The notes below the pieces were generated by a model, which saw nothing but the letters and a program-made list of their open reading frames with translations, was not told where the DNA came from and ran no database searches. Shown here in pieces: positions 15,852 through 25,230 of a DNA stretch of 64,000 nt (within the stretch, counting starts at the first letter, position 1; every line of letters starts with the position of its first letter). This DNA comes from Brevibacillus formosus (GTDB lineage Bacteria > Bacillota > Bacilli > Brevibacillales > Brevibacillaceae). Position numbers and translations under genes: made by a program. Where the stretch lies: assembly GCF_003013405.1 (NCBI RefSeq), contig NZ_PXZL01000008.1:1-64000 (forward strand), in the 5' to 3' direction.

Positions 15852-16391
15852 CTACTTCGTGTAGACCTCAGGCTTCAATACACCGATATAAGGCAGATTA
15901 CGGTAGTGCTCGGCATAGTCCAAGCCATATCCCACAACGAATTCGTCTGGAACATCGTAACCCTTGTAATCCGGTGAAATATCCACCTTGCGACGCTCTG
16001 GTTTGTTCAAGAGAGTCACCACTTTTACAGAAGCAGCTTCCCGATGGCGCAACAGCTCTACCAAGCGGCTCAGCGTCAGTCCACTGTCCATGATGTCTTC
16101 TACAACCAGTACGTGTCTGTTTTGCACAGATGTATCGAGATCCTTCAAGATTTTCACCATGCCAGAGGACTCTGTTCCACTTCCGTAGCTGGAAACTGCC
16201 ATGAAGTCCATTTCGCACGGAATGTTCATGTGACGGATCAGATCAGCCATGAAAATGACTGCGCCTTTCAGCACGCAGATGACCAATGGATTTTTATCCT
16301 TGTATTCTGCAGCCAGCGTCTCACCCAATTCTCGAACTTTACCCGCAATATCCTCTTCTGATAGCAAAATCTTCTCGATGTCTTGATTCAT
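15852..16391 (-). CDS. hpt: Hypoxanthine phosphoribosyltransferase
   Basis: Hpt salvages hypoxanthine and guanine with PRPP to form IMP and GMP. The type I PRTase PRPP loop is [14 protein letters not shown]. The flexible loop contains SSYGSGT, and the purine pocket [20 protein letters not shown] lies near the C-terminus. The length is 179 aa. I chose ATG 16391 because GGGAGG is 7 bp upstream; this start overlaps the tilS stop codon by 4 bp (ATGA). In Bacilli TilS, HprT and FtsH are linked, and HprT with TilS can activate ftsH. Confidence 0.96.
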   Translation of the reverse strand: MNQDIEKILLSEEDIAGKVRELGETLAAEYKDKNPLVICVLKGAVIFMADLIRHMNIPCEMDFMAVSSYGSGTESSGMVKILKDLDTSVQNRHVLVVEDIMDSGLTLSRLVELLRHREAASVKVVTLLNKPERRKVDISPDYKGYDVPDEFVVGYGLDYAEHYRNLPYIGVLKPEVYTK

Positions 16392-17815
16392 GAAAAAACC
16401 TCCCGCCAATCTTCTCCAAACTCTACCCGCACGTGTAGAAAACGCCTGGTCTGTCCATTGACAGGCGCTACGGCGGAACGGCGCACACCTGGTACCAAAA
16501 TCACCTCATCGCCCGCCGTCAAAAGCGGAAGTTTGTCACGCCATGCTCGCGGAAATTTGGCATCAATCAATAAATCCTTTAGCTTCTTTCCATCTGCTGA
16601 GCCAAACAGGGTGATGCGGTCTCCAGGTTTTCGGTTACGCAAATACAGCGATCCTGGCAACTGATCGGCATCAAAGACCGCTTCATTCGCCGGGAGTCGC
16701 TCCCAATCCATGGGACCTTCCAGGTAAGTAATATGTACCGTGGCCTTGCTCTCGTCGATCCAGGTTACACCGGGAACGGCGAGCTCGTAACTATACGTAT
16801 GTATGCGATCCTGTCGCTTTCTACGACGGAAAGTGATTCGCTCGTACACCCGGTCGACTACTAGGTCATTCGGCAAATGCAATTCCGCAGAAGGGCGACT
16901 TCCCCCTAGCATGTGCAAAACGGTCTCCACATGTTGCGAAGACCATTCGGTATGTTTTGAGAGATAACTTAATATTAGAGTAATCATTCTCCTTTGTAAA
17001 GCAACGTCACAAGTTTGAAACTTGTCATTGTCCATCAAAAATGCTTCAGGTTTTTTCTCAATCGTTACCTCTTTCAAATGCTCAATCGCCAGCCTCGTTA
17101 AAAGCGCTTCGTCCTGACGGATTGCCTCTGCGGTAGCCAAGATATGCTCCCGATACTTGTCATTCACTTTTTCCAATAAAGGCATGACATCCAGACGCAG
17201 CAGATTGCGCGTATATTTGCGCGATTGGTTGCTGCTATCCTCACGGGGGACGAGTTGATGTTCCCGACAGTAGCCTTCCAGTTCTTGACGGGTTTTATGC
17301 AGGAGCGGACGCACGAGCTCAATCGGGCAATCCTCAAGCATTCTTCGCTTCGGCATCCCTGTCAATCCATGCAACCTGCTGCCTCGCACAAAACGAAAAA
17401 GAATCGTTTCCACCTGATCGTCGGCATGATGGGCCAATGCCAGCTTGGTCGCTCCCTGAGCCAGACCTACCTCTCGATACAGCCGATAGCGAATGTCGCG
17501 ACTTGCTTCTTGCCCGCCTAGTCCCGTTTTTTCCATATAAGCGGGAACGTCATATTCAAACAGATGAAAATCTACGCCGAGCTGACGACACAGCTCTTCT
17601 GCATAGAGTGCGTCCTGCCTTGCTTCTTCCCCACGAAAGCCGTGGTTCAGATGGACAGCATGGAGCTTCCAATGATACTGGTATTGTTTATTGAGAGAAG
17701 CCAATATATGCAACAGTGCGGTAGAATCGTTGCCACCGGATATTCCGACGACAACGGTCTCACCAGGAAGCAAAAGCCCCTCAGACTCAATCTCGTTGCG
17801 CACGCTTGCCAGCAT
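16388..17815 (-). CDS. tilS: tRNA(Ile)-lysidine synthetase
   Basis: TilS modifies C34 of tRNA-Ile2 (CAU) to lysidine with ATP, so that the tRNA reads AUA instead of AUG; it is essential. The N-type ATP pyrophosphatase P-loop is SGGNDSTAL (near residue 29). [10 protein letters not shown] and [21 protein letters not shown] are family signatures. The C-terminal substrate-binding domains are complete, giving 475 aa. ATG 17815 has AAAGGAG 6 bp upstream. Its start overlaps the 3' end of the preceding exporter subunit by 29 bp. Confidence 0.96.
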   Translation of the reverse strand: MLASVRNEIESEGLLLPGETVVVGISGGNDSTALLHILASLNKQYQYHWKLHAVHLNHGFRGEEARQDALYAEELCRQLGVDFHLFEYDVPAYMEKTGLGGQEASRDIRYRLYREVGLAQGATKLALAHHADDQVETILFRFVRGSRLHGLTGMPKRRMLEDCPIELVRPLLHKTRQELEGYCREHQLVPREDSSNQSRKYTRNLLRLDVMPLLEKVNDKYREHILATAEAIRQDEALLTRLAIEHLKEVTIEKKPEAFLMDNDKFQTCDVALQRRMITLILSYLSKHTEWSSQHVETVLHMLGGSRPSAELHLPNDLVVDRVYERITFRRRKRQDRIHTYSYELAVPGVTWIDESKATVHITYLEGPMDWERLPANEAVFDADQLPGSLYLRNRKPGDRITLFGSADGKKLKDLLIDAKFPRAWRDKLPLLTAGDEVILVPGVRRSAVAPVNGQTRRFLHVRVEFGEDWREVFS

Positions 17816-18239
17816 AGCGGGCTCCTTTCCAAATCGTCAGAACCGAAATTCCAAATATAAGTCCAGAAGCAATCGCGCCGGCCACCATCAATGTCTTGGT
17901 CGCCTGGGTGATCCCTCCGACATAATCGTTGTTTACAAAAGCAAGCATGGCTTTGTAAGCCAACGATCCCGGTACCAGTGGAATAATTCCCGCGACGCTA
18001 AAATTCGTAGAAGGAACTCGCAGTATAATAGATAAGAGCTGGCTGAGCAAAGAGACAGCAGCAGCTGAAACAAACGTCGACAACAAGACCTCTGCACCGT
18101 AGATAGGAAGAATGGAGTAGACGAGAAAACCGACCACTCCAGCTAAACCAGCCGCTACGATTGTTCGAACCGGCACATTGAACAGCACACACCACGCTAC
18201 TGAAGAGGCGAAGCTAAGCGCCAATCCTTTTAACAACAT
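17787..18239 (-). CDS. Threonine/serine exporter family protein, small subunit (DUF3815)
   Basis: This 150-aa membrane protein has four or five hydrophobic helices (TIVAAGLAGVVGFLVYSIL, GIIPLVPGSLAYKAMLA). It corresponds to the C-terminal half of ThrE-type exporters (YjjB/DUF3815). With the next upstream gene it makes a complete two-gene ThrE-like exporter of threonine, serine or another small metabolite. I chose ATG 18239 because GAGG is 8 bp upstream; an in-frame GTG at 18248 is too close. The gene overlaps tilS by 29 bp, so it is in the same operon. Confidence 0.82.
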   Translation of the reverse strand: MLLKGLALSFASSVAWCVLFNVPVRTIVAAGLAGVVGFLVYSILPIYGAEVLLSTFVSAAAVSLLSQLLSIILRVPSTNFSVAGIIPLVPGSLAYKAMLAFVNNDYVGGITQATKTLMVAGAIASGLIFGISVLTIWKGARYAGKRAQRD

Positions 18240-18244
18240 CGTAC

Positions 18245-18994
18245 TCACCTCGTAAACGAAAGAATAATGGCTGTGGCTACCGCTACGGAGACAGCTGTCA
18301 GCATGGCTTCTACTCCGCGTGAAACACCTGCAACCAAATCACCAGCCATCAGATCCCGAAGCGAGTTAGTGATGGCGATCCCCGGAAACAAAGGAAGCAT
18401 CGCACCAATAATAATGATGCTTAAATGCAACTGCGGAAAGACCGTCACGGTCAACAATGCGAAAAGTCCTCCTAGTAAAGCGGCAGAGAACTCCGTAAAA
18501 AACTTCATCCGGACAAACTGTTCTAAATATTCCTGGCTCAGGTTCACAATCAACCCGGCCATCGCAGAAGGAACCAGACTGCCCCAATCTCCCCCTGCAA
18601 GCATAGCAAAGGAGCCGCTGGCCGTAGCGGCTGCTAGATGCTGCAACCATTTCGGATAGATCTGCTTTTTCTGATCGATCTCACGCAGCGTCCGATAGGC
18701 TTGCTCCAAATTAATTTTCCCACCGACAAACTGTCGGGAAACATCATTCACGAGCGTAATTTTATTGAGGTTGGTCGTACGTTTGGGGGTACGAACCATT
18801 CTTGTATGATCCAGTCCACTGCAACGAAAGGACAGGATGATGCTTGTAGGCGTAGCCGAGCTGTTGACGTCATCCATCCCCGCTGCCTTCGCGATCAATG
18901 CCATTGTCTCTTCCGTCCGGTAAGTCTCTCCACCGTTTTTCAAAATAATCGAGCCTGCCAACAAGCAAGTATCCATCACCAAATCTGAGGACAC
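18245..18994 (-). CDS. Threonine/serine exporter family protein, large subunit (DUF1212)
   Basis: This 249-aa protein has a soluble N-terminal part (about 1-110) containing NGGETYRTEETM and a putative active segment, followed by about five membrane helices. It matches the YjjP/DUF1212 half of ThrE exporters. The start is GTG 18994, with AAGGA 11 bp upstream. It begins 15 bp after the kinase gene, so it belongs to the yabS-yabT-tilS transcription unit. This pair is not at this place in B. subtilis. Confidence 0.82.
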   Translation of the reverse strand: MSSDLVMDTCLLAGSIILKNGGETYRTEETMALIAKAAGMDDVNSSATPTSIILSFRCSGLDHTRMVRTPKRTTNLNKITLVNDVSRQFVGGKINLEQAYRTLREIDQKKQIYPKWLQHLAAATASGSFAMLAGGDWGSLVPSAMAGLIVNLSQEYLEQFVRMKFFTEFSAALLGGLFALLTVTVFPQLHLSIIIIGAMLPLFPGIAITNSLRDLMAGDLVAGVSRGVEAMLTAVSVAVATAIILSFTR

Positions 18995-19009
18995 GAACCG
19001 TCACATCCT

Positions 19010-19945
19010 TCACATAAACCATGCGTAATACAAAGTGCCAGCCAACAGGAGTAACGAAGCGACAAAAAGACCGCTAATGCCCGCCCCTGCGTTCCCTTTC
19101 GTCCGCGTTTTCTTTTGCGGCTTTTGCGGTTTGGCGCTCATGCTATCTCGCAAGACCGCCAACAGCTCCGCCCGCATTTCTTTTGCTGTCGCAAACTTAC
19201 CGTGAAACGCCTTCAATAAAGGCTCCCGGTAAGGGTACAGGCTGTCACTTTTTCGTATTATATCACAGAGTAATATCGTGTGACGTGGGTCACCAAGGCT
19301 GTTTTTCCACGTTTCCGGTCCAACCGTCAGACGCACCATCATCACGGCTGTCGAGAACAGGTCATAACTTACTTCAGCCCGTCTATCACCTGCGTGCCAA
19401 AAAGCTCGATCGTACTCTTCTGTAAACTGCCGAACAGCGTTGCCCAGCTTGGTCACTCCACCGAAATCAATCAAGCGTACCTGCTTGTCCGTTTGGGTAA
19501 CCATCACATTCTGCGGTTTCAAATCACCAAAAATATAGCCATGCTGGTGCAAAACATCCAGTCGGGCCAGCAATTGAACCATCATCACCGCCACCCAGTC
19601 CGGACCCTCTTGCTTGATATATTCATCCAATTGCAAGCCTTGAAGATACTCCATGGCATAAAACGTACAAGCCTTCCCATTTACAACGAGATCGTCCACG
19701 TCGCACAGGAGCGGTCCCACTTTGGAATCCCGCCCCTGCTGTGTGCTTTTCAACACATTCACTTCCATTAAAATGTCTATGCCTTCCACGCCGACCTTAA
19801 CCGCGCGCTGTACGCCACCTTGGGATACCAGGTACACGGTCCCATTTGCACCACGCCCCAACTCCCGTAAGACGTGGTACGATTTTTTGTTCCATTTGCC
19901 TGTAAAGTGCTTGGGCAGATCGGGGGTGGCTGCCTTAAAAGACAT
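19010..19945 (-). CDS. yabT: Membrane-anchored serine/threonine protein kinase (YabT-like)
   Basis: This 311-aa kinase has a C-terminal membrane anchor. The kinase core has the Gly loop GRGANGTVYLV (near 23), the lysine in AVKVG, the catalytic loop GYIFGDLKPQNVMV and DFGG. The usual HRD triad is here FGD: the catalytic Asp is kept, while His and Arg are changed. A basic linker (KPQKPQKKTRTKG) precedes the last hydrophobic segment, LFVASLLLLAGTLYYAWF. B. subtilis YabT, at the same place after yabS, phosphorylates RecA and is active during spore development. I chose ATG 19945, which overlaps yabS by 11 bp; a longer frame reaches 20041 without support. Confidence 0.85.
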   Translation of the reverse strand: MSFKAATPDLPKHFTGKWNKKSYHVLRELGRGANGTVYLVSQGGVQRAVKVGVEGIDILMEVNVLKSTQQGRDSKVGPLLCDVDDLVVNGKACTFYAMEYLQGLQLDEYIKQEGPDWVAVMMVQLLARLDVLHQHGYIFGDLKPQNVMVTQTDKQVRLIDFGGVTKLGNAVRQFTEEYDRAFWHAGDRRAEVSYDLFSTAVMMVRLTVGPETWKNSLGDPRHTILLCDIIRKSDSLYPYREPLLKAFHGKFATAKEMRAELLAVLRDSMSAKPQKPQKKTRTKGNAGAGISGLFVASLLLLAGTLYYAWFM

Positions 19946-20696
19946 GGTCACGCAGCATTCCGTTCGAGTCGTCCTCTTCTTCTTGGTCGATGTACCGCTC
20001 TTGCAGCGAGCGTGGGAGCTTGTCCTGCTCAAACAGGGCAATTGCCTCTACGATGGCGGGGCCTGTAGGAGTAATTCCGCTCATCGCCAAATCACTCGTA
20101 ATTTGATGAGCCTGCTCGACCTTTTCTGTCCACGGAATACGGATATCGAGATGCTTTTGTTTCCCCGGAAATGAACCGACCGCCATTCTGCTATGTCCAC
20201 TCCGTGAATGCAGACTGATACTGAAATCGTGTATCGCTTGCTGAACAGCCGACAGCTTTGGCTTCATACTTCCTGAGGTATCGACCAGCATCACGACGTT
20301 CAAGCTGCTTTTTTCACCCAACTCGTCAACCATTCCGGCAACCTGCACTCTTTTATCAGGTGCCAGCTCCTCTATTCCGGAATCGCCCAAAATCTCTTTT
20401 AATTCTTTATTGACCACTTGATGAATAGTGCGCGTCATTGCTTTTCGCGTCAGCATTTGTACCGTTTGCGCAAGCTGTTGGGGGTACACGATGTCGCAGA
20501 GTCCACCACCTGCTTCCGCAATATCCCTAATTTCCTTCTCCCCTTTCTCACCCAGCTCACTCTTGTCGATTACGCCAATCACATTAACCGTAATTCCTTG
20601 CTCCCTTGCCAGTGCCGCCGCAGCAACAGGACTCATCCCCGAGTTGGAGCAGCCGTCTGTCACTACCAGTATTTGACGAAGTGTCGCTTCTTTCAC
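19935..20696 (-). CDS. yabS: VWA-domain protein YabS
   Basis: This 253-aa cytoplasmic protein has a von Willebrand factor A fold. An N-terminal part (ILVVTDGCSNSGMSP) resembles a first metal-site strand. A central part carries a full MIDAS, VVMLVDTSGSMKPK, with later GITPTGPA. The function is unknown; its fixed position between spoIIE and the kinase yabT in sporulating Bacilli suggests a role with that kinase. The start is GTG 20696 with GGGGAG 6 bp upstream. It follows spoIIE by 120 bp without a clear terminator. Confidence 0.87.
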   Translation of the reverse strand: MKEATLRQILVVTDGCSNSGMSPVAAAALAREQGITVNVIGVIDKSELGEKGEKEIRDIAEAGGGLCDIVYPQQLAQTVQMLTRKAMTRTIHQVVNKELKEILGDSGIEELAPDKRVQVAGMVDELGEKSSLNVVMLVDTSGSMKPKLSAVQQAIHDFSISLHSRSGHSRMAVGSFPGKQKHLDIRIPWTEKVEQAHQITSDLAMSGITPTGPAIVEAIALFEQDKLPRSLQERYIDQEEEDDSNGMLRDHVF

Positions 20697-20816
20697 AATA
20701 ATCTCCCCATTCGATCTGTTTTGTCAGTCCCAGCTCCGTGTAGCGACCGTTCATCCACTTCACTTCGCAGGGTATTTTTAGCAACAGTATCGACGGGTAA
20801 TAGAGAAAACATACTC

Positions 20817-23291
20817 CTAACTCACAATCCGTGGACGCTCGAGCTTCTCCAAGCCATGCACCGCGATGGCAGCCCACTGCGGTACAAAGCGGTCAATTCG
20901 CGCCACCAACACGGTCATGTCATCAACAATTTGTCCAGAATGCTGGCGAATGACTTTTTCCAATAATAAATCAGCGACCTCCTGTGGATCATTTGTCTCC
21001 AATTCGCTGATGATTCGCTTCATCCACGCTTGCCTGTTTTCAATATGGCGTGGTGCCTCATAGATGCCATCGGACATCATGACGAGCAAATCACCTGGCT
21101 TGAGCATACGAGATACGACATCCACCTCGATTTCTTCCAAAATCCCTACTGGCAGGTTGTTGGCGGTGATCGTGATGACGTCTTTATTTCTTTTGACAAA
21201 GCTTGGAGTGGAGCCGATTTTTACAAAACGGGTATGAGCGGTCTGCAAATCGATCAGAGCCAAGTCCACTGTCGCGAACATTTCCTCCTTGGAACGCAGG
21301 GCAAGCACGGAGTTAACGGTTTTGATCGAAATTTTTTCATCCATACCAGAACGAAGGAGCTGCTGGAGCATATCGAGGGCGGATTGACTCTCTATGGATG
21401 CCCGCTCGCCATTCCCCATTCCATCGCTGATCGCCAGCGCCATTTTTCCATTTCCCAAATCCATCGTGCGGAAGCTGTCACCAGATAGCAGCTTGCCGTC
21501 TTTGGCTGCACCCGCGACCCCGATATCGATCTCATACGTTTTGGCGGAAGCAAGGCACATCGTGCATGAACCGTCTTTTTGCGCTTCACAATGCCGCTCA
21601 CGAACCACAATGTTTTCTCCCAATATCTCCGTGAGCATGGGAGCCACGATCTTCGCGCATTCATCGCGGCCGTAGCAAGTCGGCTGACTGATTTCGATAT
21701 CGACCTTGCCTTCTTCCAAGCTGTGTATTTCTACGCGGCGTACTGACAGACCCAAGCCCTCCAATGCTTGTGAGACCTGCTTTTCCTGAAAGCTCAGCTC
21801 CATTCCCTCTCGCTGTATTTCCCGGGCAAAATCACTCATGACCCGAGAGACTCCAGATAGCTGGTCGGCTACGAGCATTCGGCTTTCCTTTATCTGCTTT
21901 TTCAGTTGGTCAAACGATTGCTGACGATCGTATTCCTGCTCCATCACAGTCATGACCTTTTCTGTTTTGACACACTTGCGCTCCCAATCACGTGGCGGTG
22001 TAACACCAGCCAAGGTACCGTGCTCGTACACTTTTTCCATTAAAAAGCGCATTCCCTCATAGGTCGATTGCGTATCTTTATCCCAGCATTGTTCTTTTTT
22101 CCAGCATTTCTGGCAGGTGAATTCAGATACACGGCTGAGAAACGCATCGGCCTGTTCTTCTATTTCTTCAGGACCGGCTGTCTGGGCAAAGCTATGGGAG
22201 AGTTGCGTAAACAAATCGGAGAATTGCTGGATTTTGCCCGCCGTCACATCGCGGACTCTGCGCATGTATTCTTGATGAGATTGTAGATTCTCGGGAGTCC
22301 CGGGGATAAATCGGGCTACCTTTTTCCAAAGAGCAGCAGGGGTCAGAACGAAGAGAACAATCGCCAGAGAGGTTTCGATCAAGGAGAAGTAGAGTGTCTC
22401 TTCTGCTCCACCGTAAATCGCAAGAATAGCCGTACCAATCAACAAGCCTGCGGATACGCCCACTTTGCCGCCTTCCTTCAGCAAGCCTGCCAGAAGACCG
22501 GAAAAAGCGAGCAGATTGATTTGTAAAAGAGCACTCACATTAGCCAGACTGAGGATGAGACCTGTGACCACACCAACAGCCGCACCGATCGTGCCACCAC
22601 CAACAAAAGCAAAGACGAGCAGCAAATAGCGTGAAAGTACATGCTCCATCGAAATGCCTTCGACCATCCAATCCACAGTACCCGTCATTAAGGAAGCCAG
22701 TAAAATGACTAACGAAACGATCTCTTCATTTTTGAGAGGCTCATAAGGCTTCGCCAAATGAATGATCGATAAGGACTGGATGAAGATGAGCGTCAGTACA
22801 AAGCCAAGAATCGCTTCTACTGCCACCATTACGAGCTCGTAAGTCGTTACCTGATTGGTTAGAACCGCATACAACAGACGACTGATGAAAATCGTCCCGA
22901 CAACCAGTAAAGGCGTCCGTGAAAAATCTTTCTTGCTCATTTTATTCATCAGCTTGCAGGCAAACAAGGCAAGTATCACACTCAAGGTGGTTTCCAGTCC
23001 AACAGGCACCGACTGGGTAAAAGCACCGATAATAAGAGCCATCCCCGTGACAAGCAAACAATCTCGGCGAATGTAAAACATGACAATGAAATACGGTATA
23101 GCAAAGGGAGTAAGCTCTTCCACGATGAGAGCTCTTCCTAATAAGAAGCCCATGAGGATGGGGAGAACATTCCACTTCTCTATGAGATCTGCTACTTTTT
23201 CTCCCCACGTTTGGGCAGTGGTACCCATTCGATCGGACACTTGCCGCGTCCAAGCCTGTCCGGCTTGTGTTACGTTTTTGTTCGCAATCAT
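20817..23291 (-). CDS. spoIIE: Stage II sporulation protein E (PP2C phosphatase)
   Basis: SpoIIE dephosphorylates the anti-anti-sigma factor SpoIIAA and so turns on sigma-F in the forespore. It also localises to the polar septum through FtsZ. The 824 aa comprise about ten N-terminal membrane helices (residues 40-330), a central regulatory and FtsZ-interaction region (330-590) with the Cys-rich FTCQKCWKKEQCW stretch, and the C-terminal PP2C domain with MALAISDGMGNG and LLVMMSDGIYE (metal-binding Asp residues). ATG 23291 has GGAG 4 bp upstream. The promoter upstream has the long spacer typical of Spo0A-activated sigma-A promoters. Confidence 0.97.
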   Translation of the reverse strand: MIANKNVTQAGQAWTRQVSDRMGTTAQTWGEKVADLIEKWNVLPILMGFLLGRALIVEELTPFAIPYFIVMFYIRRDCLLVTGMALIIGAFTQSVPVGLETTLSVILALFACKLMNKMSKKDFSRTPLLVVGTIFISRLLYAVLTNQVTTYELVMVAVEAILGFVLTLIFIQSLSIIHLAKPYEPLKNEEIVSLVILLASLMTGTVDWMVEGISMEHVLSRYLLLVFAFVGGGTIGAAVGVVTGLILSLANVSALLQINLLAFSGLLAGLLKEGGKVGVSAGLLIGTAILAIYGGAEETLYFSLIETSLAIVLFVLTPAALWKKVARFIPGTPENLQSHQEYMRRVRDVTAGKIQQFSDLFTQLSHSFAQTAGPEEIEEQADAFLSRVSEFTCQKCWKKEQCWDKDTQSTYEGMRFLMEKVYEHGTLAGVTPPRDWERKCVKTEKVMTVMEQEYDRQQSFDQLKKQIKESRMLVADQLSGVSRVMSDFAREIQREGMELSFQEKQVSQALEGLGLSVRRVEIHSLEEGKVDIEISQPTCYGRDECAKIVAPMLTEILGENIVVRERHCEAQKDGSCTMCLASAKTYEIDIGVAGAAKDGKLLSGDSFRTMDLGNGKMALAISDGMGNGERASIESQSALDMLQQLLRSGMDEKISIKTVNSVLALRSKEEMFATVDLALIDLQTAHTRFVKIGSTPSFVKRNKDVITITANNLPVGILEEIEVDVVSRMLKPGDLLVMMSDGIYEAPRHIENRQAWMKRIISELETNDPQEVADLLLEKVIRQHSGQIVDDMTVLVARIDRFVPQWAAIAVHGLEKLERPRIVS

Positions 23292-23327
23292 TTCGCTCCA
23301 CCCCGTTCTTGGTCAATGTGTTTCTCC

Positions 23328-23393
23328 ATTATACGGAGGGGGCATTGTAAAATTTGTCAAAAATCCAATGAATATTCACAGAATCGTGCGACA
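23328..23393 (-). promoter_or_regulatory. spoIIE: Spo0A-type promoter of spoIIE (21-bp spacer)
   Basis: On the minus strand, TTGACA (23355-23360) and TATAAT (23328-23333) are perfect hexamers but 21 bp apart. In B. subtilis the spoIIE and spoIIG promoters have this same abnormal 21-22 bp spacing and need phosphorylated Spo0A. A box-like TGTCGCA (23387-23393; consensus TGTCGAA) lies 26 bp upstream of the -35. Confidence 0.75.
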
Positions 23394-23414
23394 AATTCAG
23401 TAACGCAAATGGAC

Positions 23415-23447
23415 AAAAAAAACCGACGTTATGGCGGATAACGTCGG
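23415..23447 (-). terminator. Terminator of the yabP-yabQ-divIC-yabR unit
   Basis: CCGACGTTAT (23423-23432) and ATAACGTCGG (23438-23447) form a perfect 10-bp stem, followed on the minus strand by eight T. It lies about 130 bp after yabR and just upstream of the spoIIE promoter. Confidence 0.93.
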
Positions 23448-23576
23448 CTGACAGGTGATTCGCGCTTTGCGAAACGGGCTTAGGATATTTTATTCGTCAA
23501 GACTTTGAAATGACCTTCCTAAATTTACAGTCAAAATGCGCTTTTCGCGAAGAAAGAAAAATCATAATTTTCCGAA

Positions 23577-23948
23577 TCAAAAAGACCGGCTGCGACCCCT
23601 TTTCTCTACGCTTTTCTTCAAGGAGGACTGCCTGTCTTCACTTTCTTTCAAAAAACGGTTCAGCTTTTCTTCAAAGCCTTCCCTTCGCTCCCGCTGATAG
23701 CGGAGTGGCCGTTCCTTTTCCATTGTTTTTTTGATAGAAAGCCCGATCTTGCCCTCGCGGAGGCTGAGGACTTTTACCTTTACCGTGTCTCCAATTTTTA
23801 AAAATTGATGGATGTCCCGGACGTAGACGTCAGCAATTTCACTTATATGCACCAGTCCGGTGACATTGTCTGGCAACTGAACAAACGCTCCGAATTTGGT
23901 GATACCCGTGACTTTTCCTTCCAGTATGCTCCCAACCTCGATCTCCAT
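23577..23948 (-). CDS. yabR: S1-domain RNA-binding protein YabR
   Basis: This 123-aa protein is one S1 (OB-fold) domain, residues 1-75 (EVGSILEGKVTGITKFGAFV, GLVHISEIADVYVRD, LKIGDTVKVKVL), plus a basic charged tail. It probably binds RNA or ribosomes; it is conserved in Bacilli next to divIC. I chose ATG 23948 because GGAGG lies 11 bp upstream; the upstream extension to 23993 would overlap divIC and lacks a site. Confidence 0.92.
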   Translation of the reverse strand: MEIEVGSILEGKVTGITKFGAFVQLPDNVTGLVHISEIADVYVRDIHQFLKIGDTVKVKVLSLREGKIGLSIKKTMEKERPLRYQRERREGFEEKLNRFLKESEDRQSSLKKSVEKRGRSRSF

Positions 23949-23989
23949 GACGCGGAATGCCTCCCTCTCGTTGAAGATCAGCTGTATAC

Positions 23990-24298
23990 TCAATCCGGAA
24001 TGATATAGATGCTTTCGCCTTGCTTGGTAAACAAAATTCGCTTACGTACCAGCTCTGCCAAATAATCCTGATCGTTTAGCCGGCTTGCTTCATAGGTCAG
24101 ATCGTCTTGCTTTTGCTGCAAGACCACTGATTCTTGCTTTAAGACCTCCAGCTCTGCCTCCTTCTTGGACAACTCGCCACTTTGCAAAAACAAGGTATAG
24201 CTAGTCCAGACGAAGAAGCACAGGATCACAAAGAAAAAGAGACGCATCCTCCTTCTCTGTCCTTTTCGGTTAATGGAAGAGGTTCTTGTTTCCTTCAT
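23990..24298 (-). CDS. divIC: Cell-division protein DivIC (FtsB-like septum initiator)
   Basis: This 102-aa bitopic membrane protein has a basic cytoplasmic N-terminus (INRKGQRRRMR), one membrane helix (LFFFVILCFFVWTSYTLFL) and an external coiled coil (residues 42-75), ending in a small domain. It forms the divisome complex with DivIB/FtsQ and FtsL. It lies 18 bp after yabQ and 41 bp before yabR. Confidence 0.95.
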   Translation of the reverse strand: MKETRTSSINRKGQRRRMRLFFFVILCFFVWTSYTLFLQSGELSKKEAELEVLKQESVVLQQKQDDLTYEASRLNDQDYLAELVRKRILFTKQGESIYIIPD

Positions 24299-24316
24299 CA
24301 GTACGCCACCTCGAAT

Positions 24317-24889
24317 CTACTCCCGTTTTCTCTTTGAGTGAAACCAATTCTTCCAATTGGTCCAAAATCCTGTTGTTTTTCCATACATTTTTTTCCCCAA
24401 ATGTTGACCCCATCTGGCAAAAGGGGAGGTGACAAAACGCGTCACTTTCCACAAAAAGCCGAGGATCGCGAGCAACACGGAGTACAAAAATGTCAGCACC
24501 ATGATGATCACTCGGAAAAGAAAGAGCACAGGACGTACAAGCAGGATGTCTAAAATATTTATGACCGTACGGTAAAACCACTGACAGAATTTTATCATGC
24601 GGTGCAAGAAAAGGATATACTTCTTACTACCTAATAAGAAATACAGCCACGCGCCAAATATCATTCCGAAGAATATTGGAAACCGAATAATCCCGTCGTT
24701 CACTTTCACCAAAATCAAGAAAACAGCGCCCATACTGCCCACCCAAAATAGGATGTCGAAGAAAAAGACCAACCAGAGTGGCAGTCTGGCCTTGCCCTTA
24801 AATACATGGTACGTATCGAATCCCATACCCATCAGTGCACCACACGTCGACATGGCCAATACCGTCTGCAACTGGATGACGATGTTCAC
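24317..24889 (-). CDS. yabQ: Spore cortex biosynthesis protein YabQ
   Basis: This 190-aa membrane protein has about five hydrophobic segments, of which four are near the N-terminus, and a Lys/Arg-rich tail (NWFHSKRKRE). YabQ is made in the mother cell under sigma-E and is needed for the spore cortex. The start is GTG 24889, which overlaps the yabP stop codon by 4 bp (GTGA). Confidence 0.93.
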   Translation of the reverse strand: MNIVIQLQTVLAMSTCGALMGMGFDTYHVFKGKARLPLWLVFFFDILFWVGSMGAVFLILVKVNDGIIRFPIFFGMIFGAWLYFLLGSKKYILFLHRMIKFCQWFYRTVINILDILLVRPVLFLFRVIIMVLTFLYSVLLAILGFLWKVTRFVTSPFARWGQHLGKKMYGKTTGFWTNWKNWFHSKRKRE

Positions 24890-25170
24890 TTGAATAACTT
24901 GCCGAAGAATCCTCTCGACCGATCGCCGGCCTGCCCTTGCTCCAGATAGGCCATCTCGTGAACGAGCCCCTCGATCGCTACTTCTCCGGTTTCCAGACTC
25001 AGATTTTTCATATGCAGGTTTTGGCCTCGTATGGTTAAAAAGCCGCCGTCCGTCTCCAAGAGGAATTCTTCGCTGTCAAAGCTTTCGACGTTTTTTACTC
25101 CCGAAATCGCTAAGCTGCGACGATTAATCATCACGACTTCATGACGTGGCCGTCTCGTGTGATCGTTCAT
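24886..25170 (-). CDS. yabP: Sporulation protein YabP
   Basis: This 94-aa YabP/YqfC-family protein has the conserved core HEVVMINRRSLAISGVKNVESFDSEEFLLETDGG in pieces, followed by LTIRGQNLHMKNLSLETGEVAIEG. With YabQ it is required for cortex formation. I chose ATG 25170, with GGAGGGAG 5 bp upstream. In B. subtilis it follows yabO (rqcP) directly; here two unrelated genes and a row of hairpins intervene. Confidence 0.94.
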   Translation of the reverse strand: MNDHTRRPRHEVVMINRRSLAISGVKNVESFDSEEFLLETDGGFLTIRGQNLHMKNLSLETGEVAIEGLVHEMAYLEQGQAGDRSRGFFGKLFK

Positions 25171-25230
25171 GATTACTCCCTCCTCACGTACCCTTCTTGT
25201 ACTATCGTATGGGGAGGGATGTCCTAATAG

